A DNA stretch of 64,000 nucleotides, taken from the NCBI GenBank assembly GCA_036245525.1, contig BTPG01000002.1, forward strand, positions 124,890,712 to 124,954,711, given 5' to 3'. Below are positions 22,446 to 33,514 of this stretch, piece after piece; position 1 is the first letter of the stretch; each line of letters begins with the position of its first letter. The position numbers and the translations under genes are program-made. The notes beneath the pieces were generated by a model. The model was not told the DNA's origin. It ran no database searches and was given only the letters and a program-made list of their open reading frames with translations. The DNA comes from Semisulcospira habei. Taxonomy: Eukaryota > Mollusca > Gastropoda > Semisulcospiridae.

Positions 22446-22701
22446 AGGGGTACCACTGTTCAACAGGACTCAGAAAAACCATCCACTTCTGCTGAGTGAT
22501 CAGCTCATATCAGTTCCACTGAGTCTGAGGGTGTCATTTTGATTTTCAAGTCAGTGTAGCAGCCTACTACATGTAGTGAAGTTTCAGATAAATCTAACAA
22601 ATGTAGCCTATTGACAAGGCCTTTTAAAAGTATTTTCTGCATTAGTTTTCTACATTTGTTCATCATGTCTATTAGCCACAAAAGTGTGAGAATTTAAATC
22701 T

Positions 22702-22776
22702 TTAACCCATTTGCTACCAGAAACCTGCTGTGGCCCATGCTTCCAGCTACCAGGTTTCTGGTAGCGAATGGGTTAA
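22702..22776. mobile_element. Hairpin family D (75 bp)
   Basis: TTAACCCATTTGCTACCAGA, AACCTG, 23-base loop, then CAGGTTTCTGGTAGCGAATG GGTTAA. TTAA at 22702-22705 and 22773-22776. The ends match the CCCATT/AATGGG of family A, the stem sequence does not. Confidence 0.85.
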
Positions 22777-23330
22777 TGACAACATGAACAAGTAAACAAA
22801 AAAAAATAGTAACTGGAATGATTTTTTTTTTCTTATACAGTTTCTTACAGAAAGCTCATCTCCTTTTGTTATAGCCTTAGGCTTACTAATCATTACATTT
22901 CCGTTTAGTCAGTACATGGTCTAATATTTTTATAATGCTATTCTAGTCAGTACATTTCCTTGCACTGTGAATTCCTTGAACTCAACTTGAAGTGCCAAAA
23001 TGACAGTTTAGTTTGTGAGTTGTGAGCCTGAGCATGAAGAATTTGCTACCTCTGTTACAAGGCCCTGATATGTTTTTCATGCGAATCTGCGATGACAGTA
23101 TTATCTGAATGACATAATAACTTGTTCACTTTTCTTTGCCTTTTTACGTTTATGTCCTTTTCGTCAACAGTCAATAAATATCTCACTCAGCCTGTGTTTA
23201 TGTGGTTTCTGTTTTACTATCAGTTTTGTCACGCGCGAAATGTCCTATTGTTTTGTTCCAATTCAGGACAAATGTCCTATCCCTCTGCCACCCTCCAGGA
23301 CATTTGTCCTATAGGTGTCCAGCTCCAGTG

Positions 23331-25989
23331 ACATCCCTGAGTTAAGCCTCTTCAAGTGTATGTCACCGCTGCCATCCCATATCGTGGACGCATAATCGAT
23401 GTGGGATTTGACATGTGCATTATAAAATAACTTGCGAGCATCAACATCGATAAAGTACTTCAACTTTGAAAGCATAAAAACATTTCTAGCAACAGTTTTA
23501 CATACAGCATTTATGTGTGATTGCCACTTCATCTGGTCATCAACATTTACACCAAGTAATCGGTGTTCCGTGACCTGATTAACGATGTCATTATCGATAG
23601 TCAGGCTGAGTGTAAGTGGCTTGAGCTGGTGCTTCTGACGGGTTGCTATCGTCATCGGCATTCCGTTTTGGAAGGATTTAAAATCATTTCATTGTTTGCG
23701 CACCAAGTGGAAATTTCGCTCAAACCCTGCTGCAAACGGCCATTTAAAGAATCAATACTCTTGTCACAGTCCGGGGTGTGAATTGTGGCGTCATCAGCGA
23801 ATAAATCACATGAAATTTTGTCGCTAGTCAAATGTAGCGGCATGTCATTTATAAAGAGGCAAAACAGAAGAGGCCTTAGGACTGAACCCTGGGGAACTCC
23901 CCGTGTTACTAATCCGCTTGAGGAGTATGATCCATTGACCATGACGCGCTGCTGTCTGTCGCTAAGATATGAGGCAAAAAGTGGAGTTGTGCCATGGTGG
24001 TAAAGAGATTTCTGGCTGTAGTTAATTGAGGAAGAAATGCATTTATTGCCAAACGAACTACCGAAGTACACATTTAGCTTGGAAAGTAGAAGTTTATGGT
24101 CCACAAGATCAAAGGCTTTTCGTAAGTCAATAAATACAGCGCCGGTAAATTCGCCCTGATTTATTGAGCGTAGCCACACATCAGTTAGACGTGCTAGGGC
24201 CGTGTGACAGCTGTGCTTTGGTCTGAATCCCGACTGAAGGGGGTGGATTAATGTATGATTTTCTAAATATTCCAAGAGATGTTGATGGATATGCCGTTCA
24301 AGTGGTTTACTAAGGATGGACAATAGTGAGATGGGGCGATAGTTATTAACATCAGTCATAACTCTTGTTTTCGGGAGGGGTATAACCGTGGCTTTTTAAA
24401 GTTCCTTTGGGAAAATATTTGTTTGAATGCACAAGTTATAAATAAAGGTTATTGTTTCAATAACATAAGGAATAGCTAATTTAAGTATTTTGGGGCTGAT
24501 TTCATCTGGCCCGGACGATTTCTTATTCTTCATTGAACTAATTGTCCTACCGACTTCGTGCACTGCCAGTGGTGGAATCACGAAAGGATCAGATCCTGCA
24601 GTTCGCGTTCTACAAAAGTCAAATAGTCTGTCTGAGCAAGAGTAGGGCTGAAAATTTGCTTCTGAAGGGACAAGAGACTCGGCAACTGAGAGGAAATGGT
24701 CGTTAAACATGTCTGCAGTCAGATCAGAAGGGATTAAAGGAGATTTATTACACTTGCCTCCAGTCACTACGGCCATAGCGCGCCAGAGCGTGGACATGTC
24801 TTTGTCTTGTTTAATCAAGCGATCAATGAAAGATTTTTTAGCCTGTCGCACAAGAGATTTTACGCGATTGCGCTCACGCTTAAATTCAGTGAAGCACTTC
24901 TGCTGTCTCAGATCATCTCTCACCCTCATGGCTTGAATGATGTCTTGAGTAAGCCACGGCGGGAGTGATGCGTGTTTGACGCGTCTCCTCCGCAGGGGCG
25001 CATGTTTATTTAAGATCTTAAGAAAGATGGTATAGCAAACAGACAGAGCGCTGTCAGGGTCAGATTTACTAAATACTTCATCAAAAGGTGCGCTGTTAAG
25101 ATCAAACAGAAACTCGCTTTCATTAAAACTTTTAAAGGAGCGATAGGTGATATACGTATGGCATCCTTTCTTTGCTTTAGGGAGTTTAGTAGACCACGTA
25201 CAGCGGATGGGAAAGTGGTCGCTGATACTAAGGTTACCGACAGATACATTATGAACAGACTCTGGCTTGGTTGTGTATATATGATCTATGAGTGTGGATG
25301 TTGTTTGTGTGATCCGTGTGGGTGAAGTGATTAACTGTTGCAGACCCAACAACGTTAACGTCAGTAGAGTCCCACGCATGGTGAGGCTTTAGCATGTCTA
25401 TGTTAAAGTCTCCCATGAGGATGACATTGGAGTTGGGATTACAAGCTTTATCACACATACTAAGGAAATCATCATACCACTCAAAGTTCGCAGCAGGGTT
25501 GCGGTACAGAAGGCCAATAAGAAATGATGGAGATTGGGGGGCCTTCAGTTCAAGCCACATACACTCAATATCTTTGGTTTCTAAATCATGTCGTCTACGT
25601 ATAAAATCTTCAATAGACGAGTGAACATAAGCAGCTAATCCTGTCTGTCCATGGGCCGTAGATCACGTCTCATGACAGTAAATCCAGGAACTTGGATGGA
25701 TATATCTGATACATTTGAATTGAGACGTCAGTGTTTCAGACAGTCCAAAAATATGAAACGGGTCTGCTCCATTTAGATAAACACATATGTCAGGCAACTT
25801 ATTGCAAAGATGGTAAATATTGAGATGACCAATGCGGAGATCTTTCGTCTTGAGTTTTACGCCACTCATTTCACGCAAAGTCAAGGTGTTTGTGGAAAAA
25901 CAAAAAAGAAGAAAATCAACAGAATGTATCCGTAACACGTGCCAAATAGAAAATAATAATAATGATACAAATAAAAAGTATAAAATCAC
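23331..25989 (-). pseudogene. CR1-like ORF2: endonuclease and reverse transcriptase
   Basis: Read from 25989 down: HLNIYHLCNKLPDICVYL and LSETLT (endonuclease start), frameshift near 25675, then LMGDFNIDML (about 25440), HIYTTKP and ISDHFPIR (endonuclease C-terminus, 25379 frame), the linker LRRRRVKHASLPPWLTQDI, then, after a stop near 24395, NNYRPISLLSILSKPLERHI, FIDLRKAFDLVDH, GVPQGSVLRPLLFCLFINDM and the catalytic FADDATIH, and finally HRLLGVNVDD and HVKSHIDYASTIWDG. Motif order is complete, but at least four frame breaks make it non-functional. It would nick target DNA and reverse-transcribe its own RNA. Confidence 0.88.
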
Positions 25990-26986
25990 TAACTAAACTA
26001 TTCTAAGTGCAATAAACACAATAAACAAAGACTAGAGGCGTAATCACTGTACGCAGGGGAATAGAGCTCCAGAAGGCTTACACACGTCCGTGGGGACTAA
26101 AATATCCCAGGTACTCTTCAATGTCTCACACCCCGAATCAACAAAAGATTAAAATCCGGAGAAAATTAGTTTTCAGCAATTGTCACAAGTAACAGTGAGA
26201 GTCTGTGTGGCTGCGATTCGTGCAACTAATGAATATTAACACAGACAGACAGTAGCATTGAAAACTATAGTCCGCACTTTTGACGGAAATATCGTCAATG
26301 AGACTGCAGAGCTCGCTAGAGAAAGTCCTTCAAGCGACTCCGTATACAGTGTAATTAATCTTTCTGGTGAAGAACAACACTGGACGTCGTGAGCACTCGC
26401 TCTAAACACACGATGCTAGGCCTGTAATGTTTGGTTGTTGTTTTTTCTCATCAACAATGAAGGTCAAGTCACTGATGTCTTTGTGTCACGAAAGAAAATG
26501 ACACACAATCTTATTATTTCCTGATAGAGAATGCAAATGAGAAAAATAGCACACAACCTAAAAGAAAAGAAAATTCAAATGACGCAGAAACTCTGTCCAC
26601 CCGAGCAGTCACGAACACTGTTTCAAACGACAGTTTTATATATTCATATATAATATTATGTGAACGGCACTTGGCACTGAATTCACAAATGTCCACGTTC
26701 AGCTTGCAGTGTCCTACAACGCGAACCAACAAAATGATGCAGTCTGCGCTACAACAAACATCCCTAACTTCCCTAATTACACCGGGGGAGGGGGGTAAGG
26801 GCGGAAAGGGGGGAGGGCGGAGGGGGGCGTGCGGCGAGGTGGAGGGTAATGGGGTGCTGTGGGGATTACTGCTGTGAGTAGAATTGCAATATGGCTTGTG
26901 TAATGCTAACACTTAGCGCCTGAACTTGATGTGAATCAAGAGGGGAGGCAGTGAGGGCTAATCCCCTCTTCTCCCATCCTCTGGTA
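25990..26986. other. Inter-ORF region of the CR1-like LINE
   Basis: About 1 kb between ORF2 and ORF1 with no supported coding sequence and a G-rich tract at 26783-26850. It is longer than usual inter-ORF gaps, so an unrecognised insertion may lie here. Confidence 0.4.
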
Positions 26987-29134
26987 TTAGGCGCTGAAAG
27001 ATGGTTCGCTGTCATAGTTCCTGACACAGAGGGGTGGTGGTGTGTGCCCGAGACCTGCGAGAAGCCTCCAGGCCACAGCTGTTGGTCGCAGAAGACTCAC
27101 GCCTATCAGCGGCCTGACCAGGGGCTGCCTCAAGAGCGGCGGGGGCAGGCCCGGGCTGCTGGTGGTGTTGCGTAATACGCTTGTCTCACCACTGAGACCC
27201 GAGGAGAGGACGCGAATCGGATGAGTGGCCACTGCTCGGCTGTGCGGCCCGTCTGTCCTCACCCGGGGACGTCGGCGGCAGGTCAGCGCGTCGTATGTTC
27301 CGGGCCAGTGCACTAACACCGTGGTCGCTGGGGTGCAGCTTATCATAATACATGACTGCTTGGGTGCACCTCTGCTTGACAGGAAAGTTGATGTGTGGTC
27401 GATAAAAGTGACCTTTTCCTGTTTGCACACAGTTTTGAGGGCTTTGTTCGATTCGTGTGCAGGTCGGTGTAGGGGATGATGGCTGCCACGTGTCGGGAGG
27501 AGGGAAGACATTTGTAGTCTGGCTTTGGGGAACTTTGCTGACAGCAGGCCACAAAGTTTGAGCCACGTCTGTTGGCTGACAGCCCCATCCCAGCAGCTGT
27601 TGATGCCGACGTGGATGGTGACAGTCCGTATATTAGGGTTTAGGGGTTGTGCACTCAGCCACTGACCCAGGTGATCCACCCTGAGGCCTGACACTGATAG
27701 ATTCTGCACCATAGAGTCAGCAGTCGTCATTCTCTTCTCATCGATGAATTTGGTGACAGAATCTCCAATGAGAAGAGTGTTTACCTCAGGGCGGATTTTC
27801 ATTCTGCGGAGTCTGTCCAGTGGTGTCATATTGCTGTCCTGCTGCTTGTAAGTTTGCTGTCCCTTTTTCACGCCGATATTTTGGGGCTGGAGGACAGCAG
27901 ACTGATTATCATCCTGGCCCAACCCCTGGAACCTGTTTGATGTTGACACGTTGGCTAGGAATTCAACGCTGACAATGTCAGCATGATTGTGCTGGAAGGA
28001 GGGTGCAGTAGTGGAGGGTGCTGGGGAAGGTTGTCGAGCATGAGGGGTTTTTATCGCAATGGACTGGCTAACGAAAGTGTCAAGGCGTTTGTTGATTTCG
28101 TCTAGCTTTCCTGCATGACAGTCTCTGGAGGAAACGAGGCTGCTCATCTTTTTGGTGAGTATAGCGTGGTCGTTTTTCATCCCTGCTGTAGTTGTGTTCA
28201 TGAACTCTCGCAGCCCTGTATCAGTAGCCTTGATTTCCTTTTTGGCCTTTACCTCGCTGTCGAGGACAAGGGATGCCAAGTTGTGCCCCTGTCTGAGGTC
28301 AGCACACTCCTTCCTAACACCCTGCAGCTCGGCACGGCACTGACGCAGCTCTGACTGGAGAGTGGTGATGGCGGCTGTAGACTCGGCCAGTTGATGTTGC
28401 AGGGCGATGATCAGTCTCAGTGCCGTACTCTCAGTCAGAGGAACCAGGGCGCATGGTGTTAACGGGGCTGCGTTGATCTTTTCCGGGATATCGGTGATTT
28501 CAATAGCCACGGGTGTACCCGTTGGTGGGCGGAGCTGTGGGCGATTATTTGCGTTTAAGACTGGATGGCCGGGCTGAGATGAGAGTGGAGACTGGGAGGG
28601 TGAAGTTGAGGAGTCAGACGAGGGGGGTTCAATGGCAGTTGACGGGGTAATCAGGGGGTGTTCGGACGAGGATTTAGATATCGGGGGTTCAATGGCAGGG
28701 GTAGTTGTCTCGTCAGACATTGTGCTCACTATTGTTTTCATCTCAGTTGTCAAATTCCTCATCCACCCACTGTCGGCATGCGGTCCCTTGCACAAGCACA
28801 GTGCCTGTAGTATAGTAGAGGGTGATAGTGATGAGCTTGCTCGATTCGAGGTAGAGTTGGAGAAATGTCTTGTAGAGATTAGGAGGGGAAGGGCTGCACA
28901 TTGGAGTGGGGAGGGTGATAATGCTGAGCTGATTTCTGGTTTGCTCTTAGTCGAACCAGTCGGCGGTAATGGCGGCTGGACACCCGGCGACGTACCGTGT
29001 GTGGAGTATGAATCTCCATAGCGGAAGTTTATCGCTAGTGAAGTCTTTTGAATAGGATCCATTGTATGGCGAATTTTCTCAATGGATGTGTCCATGGCGT
29101 GCTTGGCATTTGCAGATCGGGTGATAGGGCCCAT
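26987..29134 (-). CDS. LINE ORF1 with coiled coil and SGNH esterase domain
   Basis: A 715-codon open frame starting MGPITRSANAKHAMDTS. Residues about 240-320 form a coiled coil (QLAESTAAITTLQSELRQCR). From about 455 an SGNH-hydrolase-type domain begins with LLIGDSVTKFIDE and continues with VTIHVGINS. The expected catalytic Asp-x-x-His block (DKLHPSDHG) is in a different frame (27566-27186), so a frameshift near 27350 disrupts the C-terminus. Esterase-type ORF1 proteins are known from CR1- and L2-group LINEs, where ORF1 is an RNA-binding, RNP-forming partner of ORF2. Host gene is unlikely because ORF2 of the same element follows. Confidence 0.82.
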   Translation of the reverse strand: MGPITRSANAKHAMDTSIEKIRHTMDPIQKTSLAINFRYGDSYSTHGTSPGVQPPLPPTGSTKSKPEISSALSPSPLQCAALPLLISTRHFSNSTSNRASSSLSPSTILQALCLCKGPHADSGWMRNLTTEMKTIVSTMSDETTTPAIEPPISKSSSEHPLITPSTAIEPPSSDSSTSPSQSPLSSQPGHPVLNANNRPQLRPPTGTPVAIEITDIPEKINAAPLTPCALVPLTESTALRLIIALQHQLAESTAAITTLQSELRQCRAELQGVRKECADLRQGHNLASLVLDSEVKAKKEIKATDTGLREFMNTTTAGMKNDHAILTKKMSSLVSSRDCHAGKLDEINKRLDTFVSQSIAIKTPHARQPSPAPSTTAPSFQHNHADIVSVEFLANVSTSNRFQGLGQDDNQSAVLQPQNIGVKKGQQTYKQQDSNMTPLDRLRRMKIRPEVNTLLIGDSVTKFIDEKRMTTADSMVQNLSVSGLRVDHLGQWLSAQPLNPNIRTVTIHVGINSCWDGAVSQQTWLKLCGLLSAKFPKARLQMSSLLPTRGSHHPLHRPAHESNKALKTVCKQEKVTFIDHTSTFLSSRGAPKQSCIMISCTPATTVLVHWPGTYDALTCRRRPRVRTDGPHSRAVATHPIRVLSSGLSGETSVLRNTTSSPGLPPPLLRQPLVRPLIGVSLLRPTAVAWRLLAGLGHTPPPLCVRNYDSEPSFSA

Positions 29135-29148
29135 GGTGGTGGTGGAGG

Positions 29149-29998
29149 TCAGTGTACCGCCCTCCTCACATCACCATCGGCGAGTCTGAACTAAAGTCAG
29201 TGCACCAGTTTACTTACCTTGGCTGCATTATCACGTCGGACGCCAAGCTGGACAAGGAGCTTGACAGCAGGCTGGCAAAAGCGAACAGCGCTTTCGGGCG
29301 ACTTTTCAAGCGGGTGTGGCACAATCAACAGCTGAAAACAGGCACCAAGATCAGCGTGTACAGAGCTGTGGTCCTCACCACCCTGCTGTATGGTTCCGAG
29401 TCCTGGGCCCTCTACCGCAGCCAACTACGACTCCTCGAACGCTTCCACCAGCGCTGCCTGCGAACCATCCTGGGCATTCACTGGAGTGACTATGTCACCA
29501 ACGTCGAGGTCCTTGAACAGGCTGAAACTGTGAGCATCGAGGCTTTGCTGCTGCGGACACAGCTCCGCTGGGCGGGGCATGTCTCCAGGATGGAGGATCA
29601 TCGCCTACCAAAGATCACCCTGTTCGGCGAGCTTGCTACTGGACACCGTGACAGAGGGGCACCAAAGAAGAGATACAAAGACTGTCTCAAGAAGTCACTT
29701 AGTGCCTGCCAAATCGACCACCACCAGTGGTCTTCGCTTGCTGCGGACCGTGACACCTGGCGCTCCACCATTTACAAGGCAGCTGTCTCCTTTGAGGACT
29801 CTCGCAGAGCTAGCCTTAAGGACAAGCGGCTCAGGAGAAAAAACAGAGATGCCGCAGCTCAGAACCCTGGCCATACCTTCCCCTGCAGCCACTGCGGTCG
29901 AACCTGCCTGTCTCGGATTGGCCTCCGCAGCCACGAACAAGCCTGCAGACGTCGTGGGCAACTCCTATAAAATCTTCGTTCGCGAAGTCAAGCCAAGA
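29149..29998 (+). pseudogene. LINE C-terminal fragment with C2H2-like finger
   Basis: The frame 29152-29970 (272 codons) has no polymerase core; it starts at FTYLGCIITSDAKLDKELDS and continues YGSESWALYRSQLRLLERFH, LRTILGIHWSDYVTN, LRWAGHVSRMEDHRLPK, RGAPKKRYKDCLKKSL, ending in a finger CSHCGRTCLSRIGLRSHEQA C. This is a familiar LINE C-terminus in fish and invertebrates. The frame is unbroken, so insertion is recent. A possible 11-bp duplication GGTGGTGGAGG lies at 29138-29148 and 29999-30009, in low-complexity sequence. Confidence 0.82.
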
Positions 29999-30660
29999 GG
30001 TGGTGGAGGGATAGGGGAGGGGGCGGCGGTGGTAGAGGGAAGGGGTGGTGGTATGCTACACATGAAGCATAAAGCTAGCAGCCCATGGTGAAATTTAAGG
30101 TGGACTGAGGGGAGGGTGTGGTGGTGGAGGGAAGATGGTGGGATAGTTAATTATCTGACGTGGTTGGCGCGGGTGGAGGGGCCCATGGAGGAGAGTGGGT
30201 GTGGTTGGCAGATTACACAGCTGATGCCAGCCTCGTGGTCATGCCGATTGCCATGATAGCTCACTGCTGCGCTCAAGAGTGACGCGGCAGCGACTGTCAA
30301 GCACTGGGGCTAGCGTCACCTTTTACACACATCTGCAATAGAAGAGAATTCTAACGGCTCAGACTCCGAAATGCCTTACTAATCATCAGTTGATAAGCGG
30401 GAATGTGAGCTCGCACTAGCAGAGCGCGGTCTGTTTATCAACACGTCTAATACTCGATGGAAGCAGTCACTGAATCTACCGCGCAGCCAGGATTCACACG
30501 AGCTTTCGCATCTGCGGGCACCATAGGATCTCTGTATAGGTTCACGGCAGACTCGGATCTGGAGACTGACTGCTTAATACGACTGTACTAGGCATGCCAG
30601 CCACTCTGGCGCCAAGCGACACAGAAACGGAAGAGTCCATGTTCCACCGCCCGAAGTATT

Positions 30661-30894
30661 CAACAGAACAGTGATGAAGAAGAAGAAGAAAAAAGAAACG
30701 TTAATAACTCTGGCAAAATGAATGTTACACAAATGGAAAAATCACATTCCAATAGAAGTCACTATCACAAGTCACTGAGGCTAAAAATCACACATCACAA
30801 CCAAACACTGCCAACACAATTGTCACTGGAGACGGAGCCATTGACTATGCGACTTACTCGCACTCACGCGAGCAGGAGAGAGAAATACAAAAAA

Positions 30895-30925
<31 letters not shown>

Positions 30926-31486
30926 TCACATGAAAACTCTAAATAACTCCAACTCTCCCTTTTCCGAGGGATCAAAACTTATCATTGCGAATGTCAAAAA
31001 TAAGTTGCTGCCGCGGTGGCTTTCGTTTATAAGCGGCAGGAAAGTGGGGGTTGGGTTCATTTTAAAGTTCACATTTCCCAGGAAAGAATTCGTTCCATGT
31101 TCGGCGCGCCTTAACACGGACATTAAGTAACTGTTTCGCATTTTGTTATTATCTCGCGGCTGCATCACGTTTTGCAGACTCAATTGCTGGTCAGTCAGAT
31201 TTTTGGTCTGGACTGTGTTAGAAAATTGGCCTAGCGTTAGTTATGATTACAGTCCATCCTATGACCTAGCAGTACATTTCTTCATTTCCGTCATATTACG
31301 TCTCGCTTTAAGCGATCCCAACATTCCGGAGCCCAATTTTGTATTAATTAACATATATCACGTGAGACACGTACACACACAGGGAGACAACTCACGCGTA
31401 TCACTCACAGTTACCGTTCTTAATTTGTCAGGTAATTTTATGTACGGTGAACCCTTCATGGCAGGAAAACAACAAGTAAAACACAC
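30661..31486. other. Unassigned, with (TTA)n tract
   Basis: An (ATT)n run at 30895-30925 could be the tail of a plus-strand retroposon ending there, but nothing upstream is recognisable. No exon from 30930 to 31486. Confidence 0.4.
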
Positions 31487-31576
31487 AAAAAAAAAAAAAA
31501 AAAAAAAATGCAAGATGCATAGATCCGCATGAGCCCACGCATCCGCGGGGACTCATGTGGATCTATGCCTCTTGCT
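31487..31576. mobile_element. A-run and hairpin family B, copy B21
   Basis: A22 (31487-31508), then GATGCATAGATCCGCATGAG and CTCATGTGGATCTATGCCTC around cccacgcatccgcgggga. Confidence 0.7.

Positions 31577-32496
<920 letters not shown>

Positions 32497-32586
<90 letters not shown>
32497..32586. repeat. (AG)n microsatellite
   Basis: 90 bp of AG, apparently the other half of the tract at 31838-31947. Confidence 0.98.
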
Positions 32587-32588
<2 letters not shown>

Positions 32589-32627
32589 GAAATGGAAATT
32601 TCCAAGGACAAATAAGACCATTTTTTC

Positions 32628-32728
32628 AACCAACCAATCAATCAATCAATCGATCGATCAATCAATAAATCAATCAATCAACCAAATCAATCAATCAATC
32701 GATCGATCGACCAATCAATCAATTACCA

Positions 32729-32761
<33 letters not shown>

Positions 32762-32766
32762 GTCAG
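32628..32766. repeat. (ATCA)n microsatellite with variants
   Basis: Tetranucleotide aatc repeats with cgat and acca interruptions. Confidence 0.95.
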
Positions 32767-32883
32767 AGAGTTGACGGAGGGCCAGGGGATATATCTGAAC
32801 TCAGCTGTTTGTCTCCTCCAAACATCAGGAAAAGGATTAATCAGTAAATGATGGTATGCTTTGGCCAGTCCATTTTTGTGAAA

Positions 32884-32924
32884 AACGCGAGTTTCATAGT
32901 ATTAAAGTGAAACTCTCGCGTTTC
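32884..32924. repeat. Small palindrome J
   Basis: AACGCGAGTTTCA, 11-base loop, TGAAACTCTCGCGTT. Single copy. Confidence 0.6.
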
Positions 32925-33063
32925 AAGACCTGACACTATTAGGGCTGAGGTGCCCGTCTTCTCCGCGGACAATTCCTAAATGGGACAATAAAAGTGATAC
33001 CAACGAACGAACGAACCAACCATCCAGACGCAACAAGGAATTAATAAAGAAATAAAAGCATAC

Positions 33064-33177
33064 CGCTGTGAGTTCCGTCAGCATGGTGGAGGAATGCTCG
33101 TCCTTTTTCTGAGCGGCCAGCAGCAGGGCCTTGTTCTCAGCGTTCTCCGCATTCACTCTCTCGAAACTGGACTGCAC
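33064..33177 (-). CDS. Coiled-coil host exon (38 codons)
   Basis: Minus-strand island of 114 bp. Acceptor ctggtctcag|GTG at 33178 and donor GCG|gtatgc at 33063 give a phase 0-0 exon. It encodes VQSSFERVNAENAENKALLL followed by AAQKKDEHSSTMLTELTA, an uninterrupted amphipathic helix with heptad spacing. It matches no transposon family I know and stands between unrelated repeats. The preceding exon at 63056-63140 ends on a codon boundary and also encodes coiled coil, so the two probably form consecutive exons of one gene. The gene identity is unknown. Confidence 0.65.
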
Positions 33178-33207
33178 CTGAGACCAGCACACAATCCAAA
33201 CTTTTAG

Positions 33208-33209
<2 letters not shown>

Positions 33210-33235
<26 letters not shown>
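33210..33235. repeat. Poly(A) run
   Basis: About 26 A in the intron upstream of the exon (minus-strand T-run; could extend the pyrimidine tract region). Confidence 0.9.
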
Positions 33236-33238
<3 letters not shown>

Positions 33239-33399
33239 ACCCACACAAAACAAAACAAAAACAATAACAAAAATACAACCCGAAAACAGTAGCCTGGAAT
33301 TGCCCCACGTGTGAAACAAATTACTATATTTTTTTTATTATTTGTCTTGATTCACACACTGAGCCTCTACGGCCGCAATGACTAAATCTGGATGCTGTT

Positions 33400-33514
33400 C
33401 CCTACAGAACCATTGCAGTTCGTAAGACAACAGGACCATGATAGGTCAAGGGTGGAGCCAAAACAGGTTGGCGCCTTCAGGCGCCAACCTGTTCTGGCAC
33501 CACCCTTGACCTAT
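33400..33514. mobile_element. Hairpin family A, copy A11 (left and most of right arm)
   Basis: Hairpin ATGATAGGTCAAGGGTGG to ACCACCCTTGACCTAT around AACAGGTTGGCGCC/GGCGCCAACCTGTT. Both arms show GGTC/GACC and ACAGGTTGG/CCAACCTGT where the consensus has GTTC/GAAC and ATAGCTTGG. The foot of the right arm (catggtcgattcatatc) lies at 38064 beyond the LINE inserted at 33515. Confidence 0.83.

Larger units (their letters stand above)
22085..23330. mobile_element. ~1.25-kb insertion with short inverted ends
   Basis: It interrupts ORF2 between LKRLNS and KHILPDS. Its ends are similar inverted sequences: CTGGCCGTCGGACACC at the left and GGTGTCCAGCTCCAG at the right. Subterminal copies of GGACATTTGTCC or GGACAAATGTCC recur near both ends (about 22146-22190, 23264-23312). 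It contains a 92-bp tandem pair (22266-22445) and hairpin D. No transposase frame is seen; it is probably a non-autonomous DNA transposon of unknown superfamily. Confidence 0.6.
21205..30660 (-). mobile_element. CR1-like LINE, decayed and nested (composite)
   Basis: Minus-strand element. The 3' end at 21205-21265 has AATAAA and a (TTTCA)n tail beside a GA microsatellite. ORF2 fragments span 21716-25989 with many frameshifts, split by an insertion at 22085-23330. ORF1 lies at 26987-29134. A separate LINE fragment (plus strand) is inserted at 29149-29998, and G-rich 5' sequence resumes to about 30660. The exact 5' border and target duplication were not found. ORF1 esterase, APE endonuclease and FADD polymerase, without RNase H, fit the CR1/L2/Jockey group. 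Confidence 0.8.
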
